A stretch of 8,657 bases of DNA from contig QYQC01000141.1 of the NCBI GenBank assembly GCA_007280315.1, forward strand, positions 1-8,657. Reading direction: 5' to 3'. Source of the stretch: Betaproteobacteria bacterium. GTDB taxonomy: Bacteria > Pseudomonadota > Gammaproteobacteria > Burkholderiales > SG8-39. The translations under genes were made by a program, and so were the position numbers. Numbering within the stretch: position 1 is the first letter of the stretch; each line of letters opens with the position of its first letter. Of the stretch, positions 1-7,036 are shown one piece after another. Under the pieces are notes generated by a model, which did no database searches, had not been told where the DNA came from, and saw nothing but the letters and a program-made list of their open reading frames with translations.

Positions 1-58
1 CGGGGTCCAGGGGAAGGCGGGTCGGACAGGAAACGAATGCCGCCCGCCACTACCGCGG

Positions 59-514
59 CTACGGTCGGATATAAGCCCAGCCCTGCTGCTGCTTCTGCAT
101 CAGCTCAATTACACCACCGGGCACATAACCGGCGCTGGCCAACATATCCTGCGGCGTGAGCTTTAGTTCGTGCATCGTGGTTTCGCAGGCGACGACCTTG
201 ATTCCTTTCGCAGTCAATTCGTCGACGCGATTGCCCACAACCGATTCGAGCTTCAGCATATTGATGCCCGGCCCCCAGACGACGACCTCGACATCGATGT
301 TGTTCGGGCCGACGTTGCGCTGTACTGCGGTGGCGTTATTTATGATGAGATTCCATTTGCCCTTGTCGTTGTCGGTGACCGAGAAAATGACTTTGTTCGG
401 CTTGGCTTGGGCCTGAGTCGTCGCGGGTTGATCCGCCGCCAAGCTCTGCGGCATGATGCCGGCACACAACAACGCCGCCGCGGCAATAGTTGCGGACTGA
501 AAAAATTTGCTCAT
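59..514 (-). CDS. Exported DsrE-fold protein (downstream tandem copy)
   Basis: Predicted 151-residue periplasmic protein of the DsrE/DsrF-like family, whose members carry or sense sulfur on a conserved cysteine. A signal peptide is visible: a short basic start (MSKFF), a hydrophobic stretch at about residues 8-21, and a likely cut after SLA near residue 26. The DsrE-like core starts near residue 40 and ends with GGVIELMQKQQQGWAYIRP. Its only mature cysteine (about C110) lies in KVVACETTM, the expected active-site position. A second cysteine is inside the signal peptide and does not form a good lipobox. The start was set at the ATG at 514-512 because GGAAGGA lies 7 bases upstream; the alternative ATG at 547 would add 11 residues before the signal peptide. 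It follows its paralogue after a 100-base gap on the same strand, so co-transcription is likely. The exact role is unknown; sulfur handling is family inference. Confidence 0.82.
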   Translation of the reverse strand: MSKFFQSATIAAAALLCAGIMPQSLAADQPATTQAQAKPNKVIFSVTDNDKGKWNLIINNATAVQRNVGPNNIDVEVVVWGPGINMLKLESVVGNRVDELTAKGIKVVACETTMHELKLTPQDMLASAGYVPGGVIELMQKQQQGWAYIRP

Positions 515-521
515 TTGAAGT

Positions 522-528
522 TCCTTCC
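522..528 (-). promoter_or_regulatory. Ribosome binding site that fixes the start of the downstream DsrE-like gene
   Basis: On the minus strand this reads GGAAGGA, 7 bases before the ATG at 514-512. It supports that start over the in-frame ATG at 547, which would place the extra residues ahead of the signal peptide. Confidence 0.6.
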
Positions 529-614
529 GGGAGTGATTTTTCTGCAAGTGCGGCCTTCGCCCGGCGCCATGCGGGTGCGCCTGGCGATCGCCGTTCGTGG
601 CTGCGCGAGGCAGA

Positions 615-1127
615 CTAGGGCTTTAGATACGCGTAGCCCTGCTGTTGTTTTTGCATCACCTCGATTACGCCGCCCGGGACGTAGTCCACGCTTTTGAGCA
701 TGTCGTCCTTGGTCAGTTTGAACCCGACCATGGTTTGCTCGCACGCCACGACCTTGATTCCCTTCGCAACCGCTTCGTTGACGCGGTTACCCACCACGGA
801 ATCCATCTTGAGCATGCCGATGCCGTAGCCGTTGACGACGAGCTCGATATCGATGTTGTCCTTGCCTATGATCTTTTGCAGCTGCGCCATATTGTTCAGC
901 GACTGGTTCCAGATCTTCGGATCGTCGTTTGTTACGTGAAACACGATCTGTTGTTTTTTGCTCGCTTTGCCACTCACCGTCGTCGTGTCCGCCTTCGCCA
1001 GCGCGTCGTTGGCTGCATAGCCAGTTGCGGGAATCGCGAAGGCAAGGCTGATCGCGAGCGCCGCTGAAAGCGCCGCGACACGGTTTCGGCCGTAGTGAAC
1101 GGCATTTGCTTGGATGTTCCGCTGCAT
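615..1127 (-). CDS. Exported DsrE-fold protein (upstream tandem copy)
   Basis: Predicted 170-residue periplasmic DsrE/DsrF-like protein. The N-terminus has basic residues (R14, R16), a hydrophobic stretch at about 17-35, and a plausible signal-peptidase site after GYA (about residue 38). The mature core begins near residue 57 and contains the single cysteine C129 in KVVACEQTM. It aligns without gaps to the downstream protein over about 114 residues, with well over half identical by eye. Shared blocks include SVVGNRV, AKGIKVVACE, YVPGGVIE and MQKQQQG, so the pair arose by tandem duplication. The ATG at 1127-1125 is preceded by a near-perfect Shine-Dalgarno sequence, which rules out the in-frame ATG at 1148 because that start would translate through the ribosome site. 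It is likely first in a two-gene operon. Family biology suggests sulfur or thiol chemistry in the periplasm; no substrate can be read from the sequence. Confidence 0.84.
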   Translation of the reverse strand: MQRNIQANAVHYGRNRVAALSAALAISLAFAIPATGYAANDALAKADTTTVSGKASKKQQIVFHVTNDDPKIWNQSLNNMAQLQKIIGKDNIDIELVVNGYGIGMLKMDSVVGNRVNEAVAKGIKVVACEQTMVGFKLTKDDMLKSVDYVPGGVIEVMQKQQQGYAYLKP

Positions 1128-1133
1128 GGTTGA

Positions 1134-1142
1134 TCTCCTCCT
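1134..1142 (-). promoter_or_regulatory. Strong ribosome binding site of the upstream DsrE-like gene
   Basis: On the minus strand this reads AGGAGGAGA, 6 bases before the ATG at 1127. It is the strongest Shine-Dalgarno match noticed in the window. It argues for high translation and for the shorter of the two possible starts. Confidence 0.7.
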
Positions 1143-1208
1143 GGGCATGGGAAAGTCTGCGTCTGGGCGCAGTGCTACGATTGAAACGTATTACCATCTA
1201 CCACTGAC

Positions 1209-1237
1209 ATAGTACCCGCTGAGGACGGAACCGTCAT
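1209..1237 (-). promoter_or_regulatory. Candidate sigma70-type promoter of the DsrE-like pair, with embedded palindrome
   Basis: Reading the minus strand, ATGACG (1237-1232, four of six to TTGACA) and TACTAT (1214-1209, four of six to TATAAT) are separated by exactly 17 bases. They lie about 80 bases before the start codon of the first DsrE-like gene. A 12-base perfect palindrome, GACGGAACCGTC read on the plus strand at 1224-1235, covers most of the -35 box and part of the spacer and could be an operator. The hexamer matches are modest and such matches occur by chance, so this is a tentative call. Confidence 0.3.
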
Positions 1238-1304
1238 GAAACCTTTTTATCGGCACCCCCACTAAACCCATTGGTGCGCCGCGACAATCCCAGGTGGGTA
1301 ATTA

Positions 1305-3500
1305 CTACGTGTGCAGCGCTCGCAACTCCGCGTTGGCGTAGCGCAGACGGATGGCGAGCACCCGGGCGACGCTGAGAACCAGGCCGATCGCCAGCTTCTT
1401 GTGCTCCTCGGCCAGGGTGTCGAAGCGCTTGCGCGACAGCACGAACAGGTCCGCTTCGGTTAGCGCCATGGCGTCGGCGGAGCGCGGTGCCGGGTCGAGG
1501 AACGCCATTTCGCCGAAAAAGTCGCTGCGACCGAAGGTTGCCAGGTGATGGCTCTGCGTATTCGAGAGCGGCAGCACGATGCGCACCGCCCCGCGCCGGA
1601 TCAGGTACATTTCATCGCCCGCATCGCCGCGCGCAAAGATCTTCTCGCCCGCCTTGTACGAACGCTTGTCCATGCACGCTTCGAGCGCGGCCAGCGTCGT
1701 TTCCTTGCGCCCGAGGAACACGTCGATTTCGCGCAGCTCTAGCGGCTTCTCCTGCATGCGTTCAAGGTGTTCCTCTTCGATCAGGCGTTCCTCCACCCAC
1801 TCCAGCGCTTCATCGAGCTCGTTGAAGGTCTCGACCCGCTTTTCCGTCTTCACCAGGCCGACCTGGTCGAAGTACTTGCGCATGTCCTGGCCGCTGGGCA
1901 CGTTTTCCGGGAGCGCGCTGAAAATCAGAATCGCGTTGCGCTCGGCGAGCGTGCCCTGGATCTGCTCCAGCATGTGCACCGCCGTCAGGTCCACCGATTG
2001 CACCCGGCGCATGTCGAGAATGATGTAGCTGCGCGCCTTGAGTTCGGGCTCGAGCGCGGTGTACAGCTGACTGGCAGTGCCGAAAAACAGGCTTCCCTGC
2101 AGTTCGAATATCGCCGTGGCGTCGCCGCGTTTTTCCAGAATCTCCATCTCCGCCGGAAGCCGCACGCGCTTGGAGAACATCTGGTTGCCGTAGGCCTTGC
2201 CGCGCACGATGGAGCCGCGGATCTGCTCGCGGATGAACAGCACGATGGCAAGCACAACGCCGGTGCCGGAGGCCGGAATCAGACCGACCGTCAGCGCGAC
2301 CACCACGACCGCCACGATCACCGCGAAGTCGAGGATGGTGGTGCGCGATTTCAGCAGATGCAAACTGTTGCGGTCGAACATGCGAAAGCCGATCACGATC
2401 AGAATCGCGGCCAGCGCCGCGACCGGGACCCAAGCGACAAGACTGCCGAGCAGGAGGTAGGCGATCAGGGAAAGTACGCCTTCTACGACGCCGGACATGC
2501 GGGTGACGGCGCCGCTCGCCATGTTGACCATGGTGGCCCCCATCTGGCCCGCGCCGGGCATGCCGCCGATCAACCCGGCGGTGAGGTTACCCAAACCCTG
2601 GCCGATCAGCTCGCGGTTGGAGTTGTGGCGCGAACGCGTCAGCGCATCCAGCACAACGCAGGTCTTCAGGGTATCGATGGACAGCAGCACGGCCAGGGTC
2701 AGCGCCGGCACCAGCAGGCTTTTGATCTCGCCCAAGCCGATGCCGCTCACGCCCTGCCAGCGCGTGGCCATGCCTTCGGTGAAGCTGCCGCCGCCCCTTA
2801 AGGCGCCGACCACCAGCGGATTCTTGTCGAGTTGGAGCATGGCCGGATCGCCCAGCGACAGGGCGAAATAGGAGGCGATTCCCGCCAGCAACGCCAGGAT
2901 GGCTGCGGGCACCGCTTTGGTGAAGCGCGGCGCCAGCACCATTACGGCGATGGTGACGACGCCGATCACGATGCTCTGCCATAGCCACGAATTTGGCGTG
3001 GTGAGCGCCTGCCAAAGCGTGGCGCCGGCCTGCGCGCCCAGGAATTTCGGCACCTGGCTGCCGATAATGATGAGGCCGACGCCGGAAAGGTAGCCGCTGA
3101 CCACCGGGTAGGGCATGTACTTGATCAGGCTGCCGAGGCCGACGAAGCCGAACGTCATCTGCAGCACGCCGGTCATCAGCGCCAGTACGACCAACAGCAG
3201 GAGCACTGTCGCGGCCGGCGTGCCCAGCGCCACCTGCTGTATGGTGAAGGCCGAGAGTACGGCCGCAGCCGGCGCGCAGGGCGCTGTGATCAGTCGGTTG
3301 GTGCCGCCGGCGAGGGAGGCGACGAGGCCGAGCGCGGCAGTCCCGAGAATGCCGGCCAGCGCCCCGTACGCCGCGTATGAACCGCCTAGCGCGGCATAAA
3401 TGGTGACGCCGAAAGCGATCGCGGATGGCAGCGCAACCAGCATCGCCGCCGTGCCGCCCCACAGGTCACCTGCCAGGCTATCGGGTTTAGCGATCTTCAC
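1305..3500 (-). CDS. SulP-family anion transporter with STAS and cyclic-nucleotide-binding domains
   Basis: About 731 residues from the chosen GTG. Residues about 8-420 form the hydrophobic SulP core, starting with KPDSLAGDLWGG. The core contains the family-typical block NRELIGQGLGN, followed by GGMPGAGQ and a later VNMASGAVTRMSG, on the distal part of the membrane domain. A STAS domain follows at about 445-570. Its SVDLTAVHML segment has threonine where the SpoIIAA-type phosphorylatable serine would be. A short charged linker leads to a cNMP-binding domain at about 585-725, with GDAGDEMYLIRRG and a phosphate-binding cassette FFGEMAFLDPAPRSADA. The glutamate and arginine expected to hold the cyclic nucleotide are both present, so ligand binding is plausible. 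SulP proteins move sulfate, bicarbonate or dicarboxylates; the substrate cannot be told here. The start is uncertain: GTG at 3500 has AGGTG 6 bases upstream; GTG at 3509 and ATG at 3590 are in-frame alternatives. It is divergent from the acyl-CoA ligase. Confidence 0.9.
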   Translation of the reverse strand: MKIAKPDSLAGDLWGGTAAMLVALPSAIAFGVTIYAALGGSYAAYGALAGILGTAALGLVASLAGGTNRLITAPCAPAAAVLSAFTIQQVALGTPAATVLLLLVVLALMTGVLQMTFGFVGLGSLIKYMPYPVVSGYLSGVGLIIIGSQVPKFLGAQAGATLWQALTTPNSWLWQSIVIGVVTIAVMVLAPRFTKAVPAAILALLAGIASYFALSLGDPAMLQLDKNPLVVGALRGGGSFTEGMATRWQGVSGIGLGEIKSLLVPALTLAVLLSIDTLKTCVVLDALTRSRHNSNRELIGQGLGNLTAGLIGGMPGAGQMGATMVNMASGAVTRMSGVVEGVLSLIAYLLLGSLVAWVPVAALAAILIVIGFRMFDRNSLHLLKSRTTILDFAVIVAVVVVALTVGLIPASGTGVVLAIVLFIREQIRGSIVRGKAYGNQMFSKRVRLPAEMEILEKRGDATAIFELQGSLFFGTASQLYTALEPELKARSYIILDMRRVQSVDLTAVHMLEQIQGTLAERNAILIFSALPENVPSGQDMRKYFDQVGLVKTEKRVETFNELDEALEWVEERLIEEEHLERMQEKPLELREIDVFLGRKETTLAALEACMDKRSYKAGEKIFARGDAGDEMYLIRRGAVRIVLPLSNTQSHHLATFGRSDFFGEMAFLDPAPRSADAMALTEADLFVLSRKRFDTLAEEHKKLAIGLVLSVARVLAIRLRYANAELRALHT

Positions 3501-3539
3501 GGTCAGCACCTGTTGATGAGCACACCGAATTGACCCGTT

Positions 3540-3562
3540 TCGCCCCGGGAATCGCCCCGGGA
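3540..3562. repeat. Short tandem repeat, two copies of TCGCCCCGGGA
   Basis: Two identical 11-base copies (3540-3550 and 3552-3562) recur with a 12-base period, each containing the palindrome CCCGGG. They lie 40-62 bases upstream of the chosen transporter start, either as a regulator-binding direct repeat in its leader or, if translation starts at the ATG at 3590, as an encoded PGRF/PGRN four-residue repeat. Confidence 0.6.
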
Positions 3563-3688
3563 CAAGTCCTTGCTGCTTGAGCGACACCATGATATTCCAA
3601 CGCGGCGCAAAATGCATTTCCATCTGCATTCTCGGGGGCATCGACTGGGATTTGCATCGCGCCGGGTGTAGCATTGCGTCGCGGAAAC

Positions 3689-3717
3689 TTGCCGCAACGA
3701 CCGGCGACACTTTTACT
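3689..3717 (+). promoter_or_regulatory. Candidate sigma70-type promoter of the ligase-lyase operon
   Basis: TTGCCG (3689-3694) and TTTACT (3712-3717), each four of six to consensus, are separated by 17 bases. Transcription would start near 3724, leaving a leader of about 20 bases that still includes the GAGG ribosome site at 3735-3738. The position fits; the hexamers are weak. Confidence 0.25.
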
Positions 3718-3743
3718 TGATTCCTCCTGCGATCGAGGCCCTG

Positions 3744-5450
3744 ATGACCGAGACCCGTCCCTGGTTGCGCTATTACGGCAAGCTGGCGCCGAGCTTGAAT
3801 TACCCCGAGATTACGCTGTACCAGGCGGTGGCGGCGACGGCGGCGCGCGTACCCGATGACATCGCCTGGGATTTTCTCGATACGACCGCGACCTATCGTG
3901 CGTTTCTTGAGGCTGTCGACCAATGCGCCAATGCGCTCGCCGCGCTCGGGCTGGCGGCGGGCGAGCGCATCCTGATCTCGATGCCGACCTCGCCGCAGGG
4001 CGTGATCGCATTTTATGCAGCGAACAAACTGGGCGCGGTGCCGGCGTTGATTCATCCGCTGTCGACCGCGCCCGAAATCGAGCACTACCTCAATGCGAGC
4101 CGCGCGCGCATTGCGCTTACGCTCGACGCGTTCTATCAACGCTTCGCCACTATTCACCCGAAGCTGCCGTTGCGAACTTTGATCCTGGCGCGCATTCCGG
4201 ACTATCTTTCGCCGCTGAAGAAATTCGGCTTCTGGCTCACCAAGGGGCGCAAGATTCCCGCGGTGCCCGCCGATGCGCGCGTACGCTGGTGGACCGACCT
4301 GATGGCCGCGCGGCATCCCGATGTGGCGCGCGGCGGCGCTACGACGGACGATGCGGCGGCGATCCTGTTCTCCGGCGGCACTACGGGCCTGCCCAAGGGC
4401 ATCCTGTTGTCTAATCGCAATTTCATCGCCGAAGGCATGCAGGCCGCCGCCTGGGGCGGATTGGCGGAAGGGCATTCGATCCTCGCGATCCTGCCGATAT
4501 TCCACGGTTTCGGCCTGGGCGTGTGCGTCAATGCCGCCTTCATGGCGGGCGGCAAGTCGATTCTGGTGCCCATGTTCAGCGCCGAAGTAGTGGCGAAACT
4601 GCTGCGCACCAAGCGACCCAACCTGCTGGTCGGCGTGCCCACGCTGTATGAAGCGCTGGCGCGCGACCCGTCCCTGGCAAAGGCCGATCTTTCCTGCCTG
4701 CGTGCAACGTTCTCCGGCGCCGACACCCTGCCGCGGCCGGTGAAGGAGCGCTTCGAAAAACTGGTGGCGGAGCGCGGCGGCCGGGTGAAATTGCTGGAGG
4801 GCTACGGACTGACAGAGGCGGTCACGGCGATCATGGCGATGCCGCTGGACGAGTATCGCGAGGGGTCGATCGGTATTCCCTTCCCCGACATGCTGGCGAA
4901 AATCTGCCGCAGCGGCACCGAAGAGGCGCTGGCGCCGGGCGAAGAGGGAGAGATCTGCATTGCCGGACCGGCGGTGATGCTCGGTTATCTCGACGACCCG
5001 GAAGCGACGCGCGACACCCTGCGGGTGCACGCAGACGGCCGCACCTGGCTGCACACGGGCGACATCGGCAAAATGGACGCGGACGGTTTTTTCTATTTTA
5101 CGGTTCGCCTGAAACGCATGATCAAGTCCTCGGGGTTCAACGTCTATCCGGCGCAGGTCGAGGCCGTTCTCTATCAACACCCGCTGGTGGCCGAGGCCTG
5201 CGTCGCCGGCGTTCCCGATCCGTCGCAGGTGGAGCGGGTGCAGGCCTTCGTCGTGCTCAAGGACCCGGCGCTGGCGAGCGCAGCCACCGAGCGCGCGCTG
5301 ATCGAGCATTGCCGCGCGCAACTGATCAAATGGTCGTGCCCGCGTCAAATCGAATTTTGCGCCGAACTGCCGAAGACGCGCGTAGGCAAGATCGACTACA
5401 AGCTTCTGGTGCAGGAGCACATCGCGAAGAATGAGGGGGCGGGGGAATGA
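3744..5450 (+). CDS. AMP-forming acyl-CoA ligase (fatty-acid-CoA ligase-like)
   Basis: A 568-residue member of the class I adenylate-forming superfamily, expected to activate a carboxylic acid with ATP and join it to coenzyme A. Its core motifs are intact. The phosphate-binding loop SGGTTGLPKG is at residues 210-219, GYGLTE is near 353-358, and HTGDIG at 437-442 has the ribose-binding aspartate D440. The hinge region carries R455 and the block GFNVYPAQVE to residue 473, and the C-terminal catalytic lysine K549 lies in TRVGKIDYK. Length is normal for the family. The start was set at the ATG at 3744 because GAGG lies 5 bases upstream; a TTG at 3717 is an in-frame alternative adding nine residues with no clear ribosome site. 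Its stop overlaps the start of the next gene by 4 bases (ATGA), implying translational coupling. That partner looks like a 2-hydroxyacyl-CoA lyase, so a 2-hydroxy or long-chain fatty acid is a reasonable substrate guess; specificity cannot be read from the sequence. Confidence 0.9.
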   Translation: MTETRPWLRYYGKLAPSLNYPEITLYQAVAATAARVPDDIAWDFLDTTATYRAFLEAVDQCANALAALGLAAGERILISMPTSPQGVIAFYAANKLGAVPALIHPLSTAPEIEHYLNASRARIALTLDAFYQRFATIHPKLPLRTLILARIPDYLSPLKKFGFWLTKGRKIPAVPADARVRWWTDLMAARHPDVARGGATTDDAAAILFSGGTTGLPKGILLSNRNFIAEGMQAAAWGGLAEGHSILAILPIFHGFGLGVCVNAAFMAGGKSILVPMFSAEVVAKLLRTKRPNLLVGVPTLYEALARDPSLAKADLSCLRATFSGADTLPRPVKERFEKLVAERGGRVKLLEGYGLTEAVTAIMAMPLDEYREGSIGIPFPDMLAKICRSGTEEALAPGEEGEICIAGPAVMLGYLDDPEATRDTLRVHADGRTWLHTGDIGKMDADGFFYFTVRLKRMIKSSGFNVYPAQVEAVLYQHPLVAEACVAGVPDPSQVERVQAFVVLKDPALASAATERALIEHCRAQLIKWSCPRQIEFCAELPKTRVGKIDYKLLVQEHIAKNEGAGE

Positions 5451-7036
5451 ACCGGGAACCCGTAGCCCTGCATGGTGGCGACCGCGTCGGCGCGGCGCTC
5501 GCTGCCCACGGCGTGCGCTTCGTCTTTTCGCTGTGCGGCGGCCACATTTCACCGATACTCACCGCGTCCAAGGCGCGCGGCATCCGCATCGTCGACGTGC
5601 GCGACGAGGCGACGGCGGTGTTCGCCGCCGATGCGGTGGCACGTCTCACCGGCGTGCCGGGCGTTGCCGCGGTGACCGCCGGCCCGGGCCTGAGCAATAC
5701 GATTACCGCGCTGAAGAACGCGCAGCTGGCGCAGTCGCCGGTCATCCTGTTCGGCGGCGCCGCGCCCACCGCGCTGCAAGGGCGCGGCGCGCTGCAGGAC
5801 ATCGCCCAGCGCCCGCTGATCGAGCCGCATGTCAAACGCTTCATCAAGATCCGGCGCGTGCGCGATCTGGGTCCGGCGGTGGAGGAGGCGTTCGCCGTGG
5901 CGCGCGAGGGCGTGCCGGGACCGGTGTGCATCGAATGCCCGGTTGACCTGCTCTACGACGAAGCAAACATCCGTAAGTGGTACGCCGACGCTGCCGGCAA
6001 AGGCACGGCCATTCCAGACCGGCTGCTGCGTTTCTATCTCAACCGTCACGTAGAGAAAATGTTCGCCGGAAGTACCGAAATCGCGTCACCCCTGGTGCGA
6101 CCAGTGTCGCTGCCCGCGGCGAACGCTTCCAGCCTGGCGGACGCGGCGGCGGCGCTGGCGCGGGCCGAGCGACCTCTGATCGTGATCGGCAGCCAGGCGT
6201 TGTGCTCGGCGGCGGATGCGCCGCGCATTGCCGCAGCGGTGGCCGGACTTGGCATCCCGGTGTATCTGTCGGGCATGGCACGCGGCCTGCTCGGGCGCGA
6301 CCATGTGCTGCAACTGCGCCATCAGCGGCGCAGCGCGCTGCGTGAGGCCGATTGCGTGCTGCTCGCGGGCGTGCCCTGCGACTTCCGTCTCGACTACGGC
6401 CGCCACGTGCGCCGCAGCGCCACGCTGATTGCGGCGAACCGCAGCGCTGCGGATGCGCGCATGAACCGGCGACCCGACATCGCGGCGATCGGCGACGCCG
6501 GTCAGTTCCTCGAGCGCCTGGTCGCGCCCGTGGCACAGGCCGGCCGGCGCTGGAATTCCTGGATCGAGGACCTGCGCACGCGCGACTTGAAACGCGAGGC
6601 CGAAATCGATGAACAAGCCCGGCCGGCGGGCGAATTCGTCAACCCGATTGCGTTCTTCAGGGCGCTCGAACAGGCGGCGGGTGAGAACGCCGTGCTGGTG
6701 GCCGACGGCGGCGATTTCGTCGCCACCGCCTCCTACATTCTGCATCCGCGCCGACCCCTTTCCTGGCTCGACCCCGGCGTGTTCGGGACCCTGGGCGTGG
6801 GCGCGGGATTCGCGCTCGGCGCGGCGCTGTGCCGCCCCGATGCCGAAGTCTGGATTGTCTTCGGCGACGGCGCCTGCGGCTACGGACTGGTCGAGTTCGA
6901 TACCTTCGTCCGCCACGGCATTCCGGTAATCGCGGTGGTCGGCAACGACGCCGGCTGGACCCAGATCGCGCGCGAACAGATTAAAATGCTGCATGACGAC
7001 GTCGGCACGGTGCTCGCCCGCAGTGCCTACCACTAG
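5447..7036 (+). CDS. Thiamine-diphosphate enzyme resembling ILVBL/HACL2 2-hydroxyacyl-CoA lyase, cut short by an amber codon
   Basis: 529 residues to an in-frame TAG; about 583 would be full length. Order of domains: N-terminal Pyr domain with GGHISP at 31-36 and the presumed catalytic glutamate E54 in VRDEATAVFAADA; GPGLSNT and KNAQLAQSP typical of the family; a central domain with GSQAL and GMARGLLGRDH; and the PP domain with WLDPGVFGTLGVGAGFALGA. The diphosphate/metal motif starts at GDG (473-475) and ends at GNDAGW (from 499). Recalled from memory, animal ILVBL shares nearly all these blocks, more closely than acetolactate synthase does. ILVBL (HACL2) and its relatives cleave 2-hydroxyacyl-CoA to formyl-CoA and a shortened aldehyde. 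The start overlaps the ligase stop (ATGA), with a G-rich ribosome site upstream. The TAG removes the final beta/alpha portion of the PP domain, so the product is probably inactive or unstable unless the codon is read through or is a sequencing error. Function is inferred from family and context. Confidence 0.85.
   Translation: MNREPVALHGGDRVGAALAAHGVRFVFSLCGGHISPILTASKARGIRIVDVRDEATAVFAADAVARLTGVPGVAAVTAGPGLSNTITALKNAQLAQSPVILFGGAAPTALQGRGALQDIAQRPLIEPHVKRFIKIRRVRDLGPAVEEAFAVAREGVPGPVCIECPVDLLYDEANIRKWYADAAGKGTAIPDRLLRFYLNRHVEKMFAGSTEIASPLVRPVSLPAANASSLADAAAALARAERPLIVIGSQALCSAADAPRIAAAVAGLGIPVYLSGMARGLLGRDHVLQLRHQRRSALREADCVLLAGVPCDFRLDYGRHVRRSATLIAANRSAADARMNRRPDIAAIGDAGQFLERLVAPVAQAGRRWNSWIEDLRTRDLKREAEIDEQARPAGEFVNPIAFFRALEQAAGENAVLVADGGDFVATASYILHPRRPLSWLDPGVFGTLGVGAGFALGAALCRPDAEVWIVFGDGACGYGLVEFDTFVRHGIPVIAVVGNDAGWTQIAREQIKMLHDDVGTVLARSAYH

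Larger units (their letters stand above)
3501..3743. promoter_or_regulatory. Divergent intergenic region between transporter and ligase-lyase operon
   Basis: This 243-base gap must hold the promoters of both divergent units unless the transporter starts further upstream. For the transporter (minus strand), TATCAT at 3594-3589 is a good -10 match but has no convincing -35 partner. Visible repeats are a tandem pair at 3540-3562 and a 10-base perfect palindrome AAATGCATTT at 3610-3619, with further TGCAT occurrences nearby at about 3625 and 3653. These could be regulator sites; no known operator is recognised. Confidence 0.4.

Noticed and set aside
16..48. Inverted repeat GGCGGG/CCCGCC downstream of the last DsrE-like gene, as a terminator
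   Set aside because: Six-base stem with a 21-base loop and no run of T after it on the minus strand; too weak to call.
583..592. Palindrome GGCGATCGCC containing the cyanobacterial HIP1 octamer
   Set aside because: Only one copy was noticed in the window and nothing else suggests a cyanobacterium; expected by chance in GC-rich DNA.
1252..1280. Possible terminator after the SulP gene (GCACC/GGTGC inverted repeat)
   Set aside because: Five-base stem, 15-base loop and no T-tract in the direction of transcription.
1767..2801. Plus-strand open frame of 344 codons opposite the SulP gene
   Set aside because: Histidine-, arginine- and glutamine-rich shadow translation without motifs; the opposite strand is clearly a SulP/STAS protein.
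3510..5552. The minus-strand frame of the SulP gene stays open for about 680 more codons, antisense to the whole ligase gene, suggesting a giant fusion protein
   Set aside because: The extension has arginine-, histidine- and glutamine-rich shadow composition, no recognisable domain, and lies opposite a ligase with every core motif intact. SulP proteins begin close to the KPDSLAGDLWGG segment.
6086..7033. Minus-strand open frame of 315 codons opposite the ILVBL-like gene
   Set aside because: No motif or ribosome site, and the plus strand has full-length homology to a thiamine-diphosphate enzyme; typical GC-rich shadow frame.
7034..7036. TAG decoded as pyrrolysine
   Set aside because: No known pyrrolysine-type enzyme is involved, homologues have an ordinary residue at the site as far as recalled, and nothing in the window suggests a pyl system; mutation or error is simpler.
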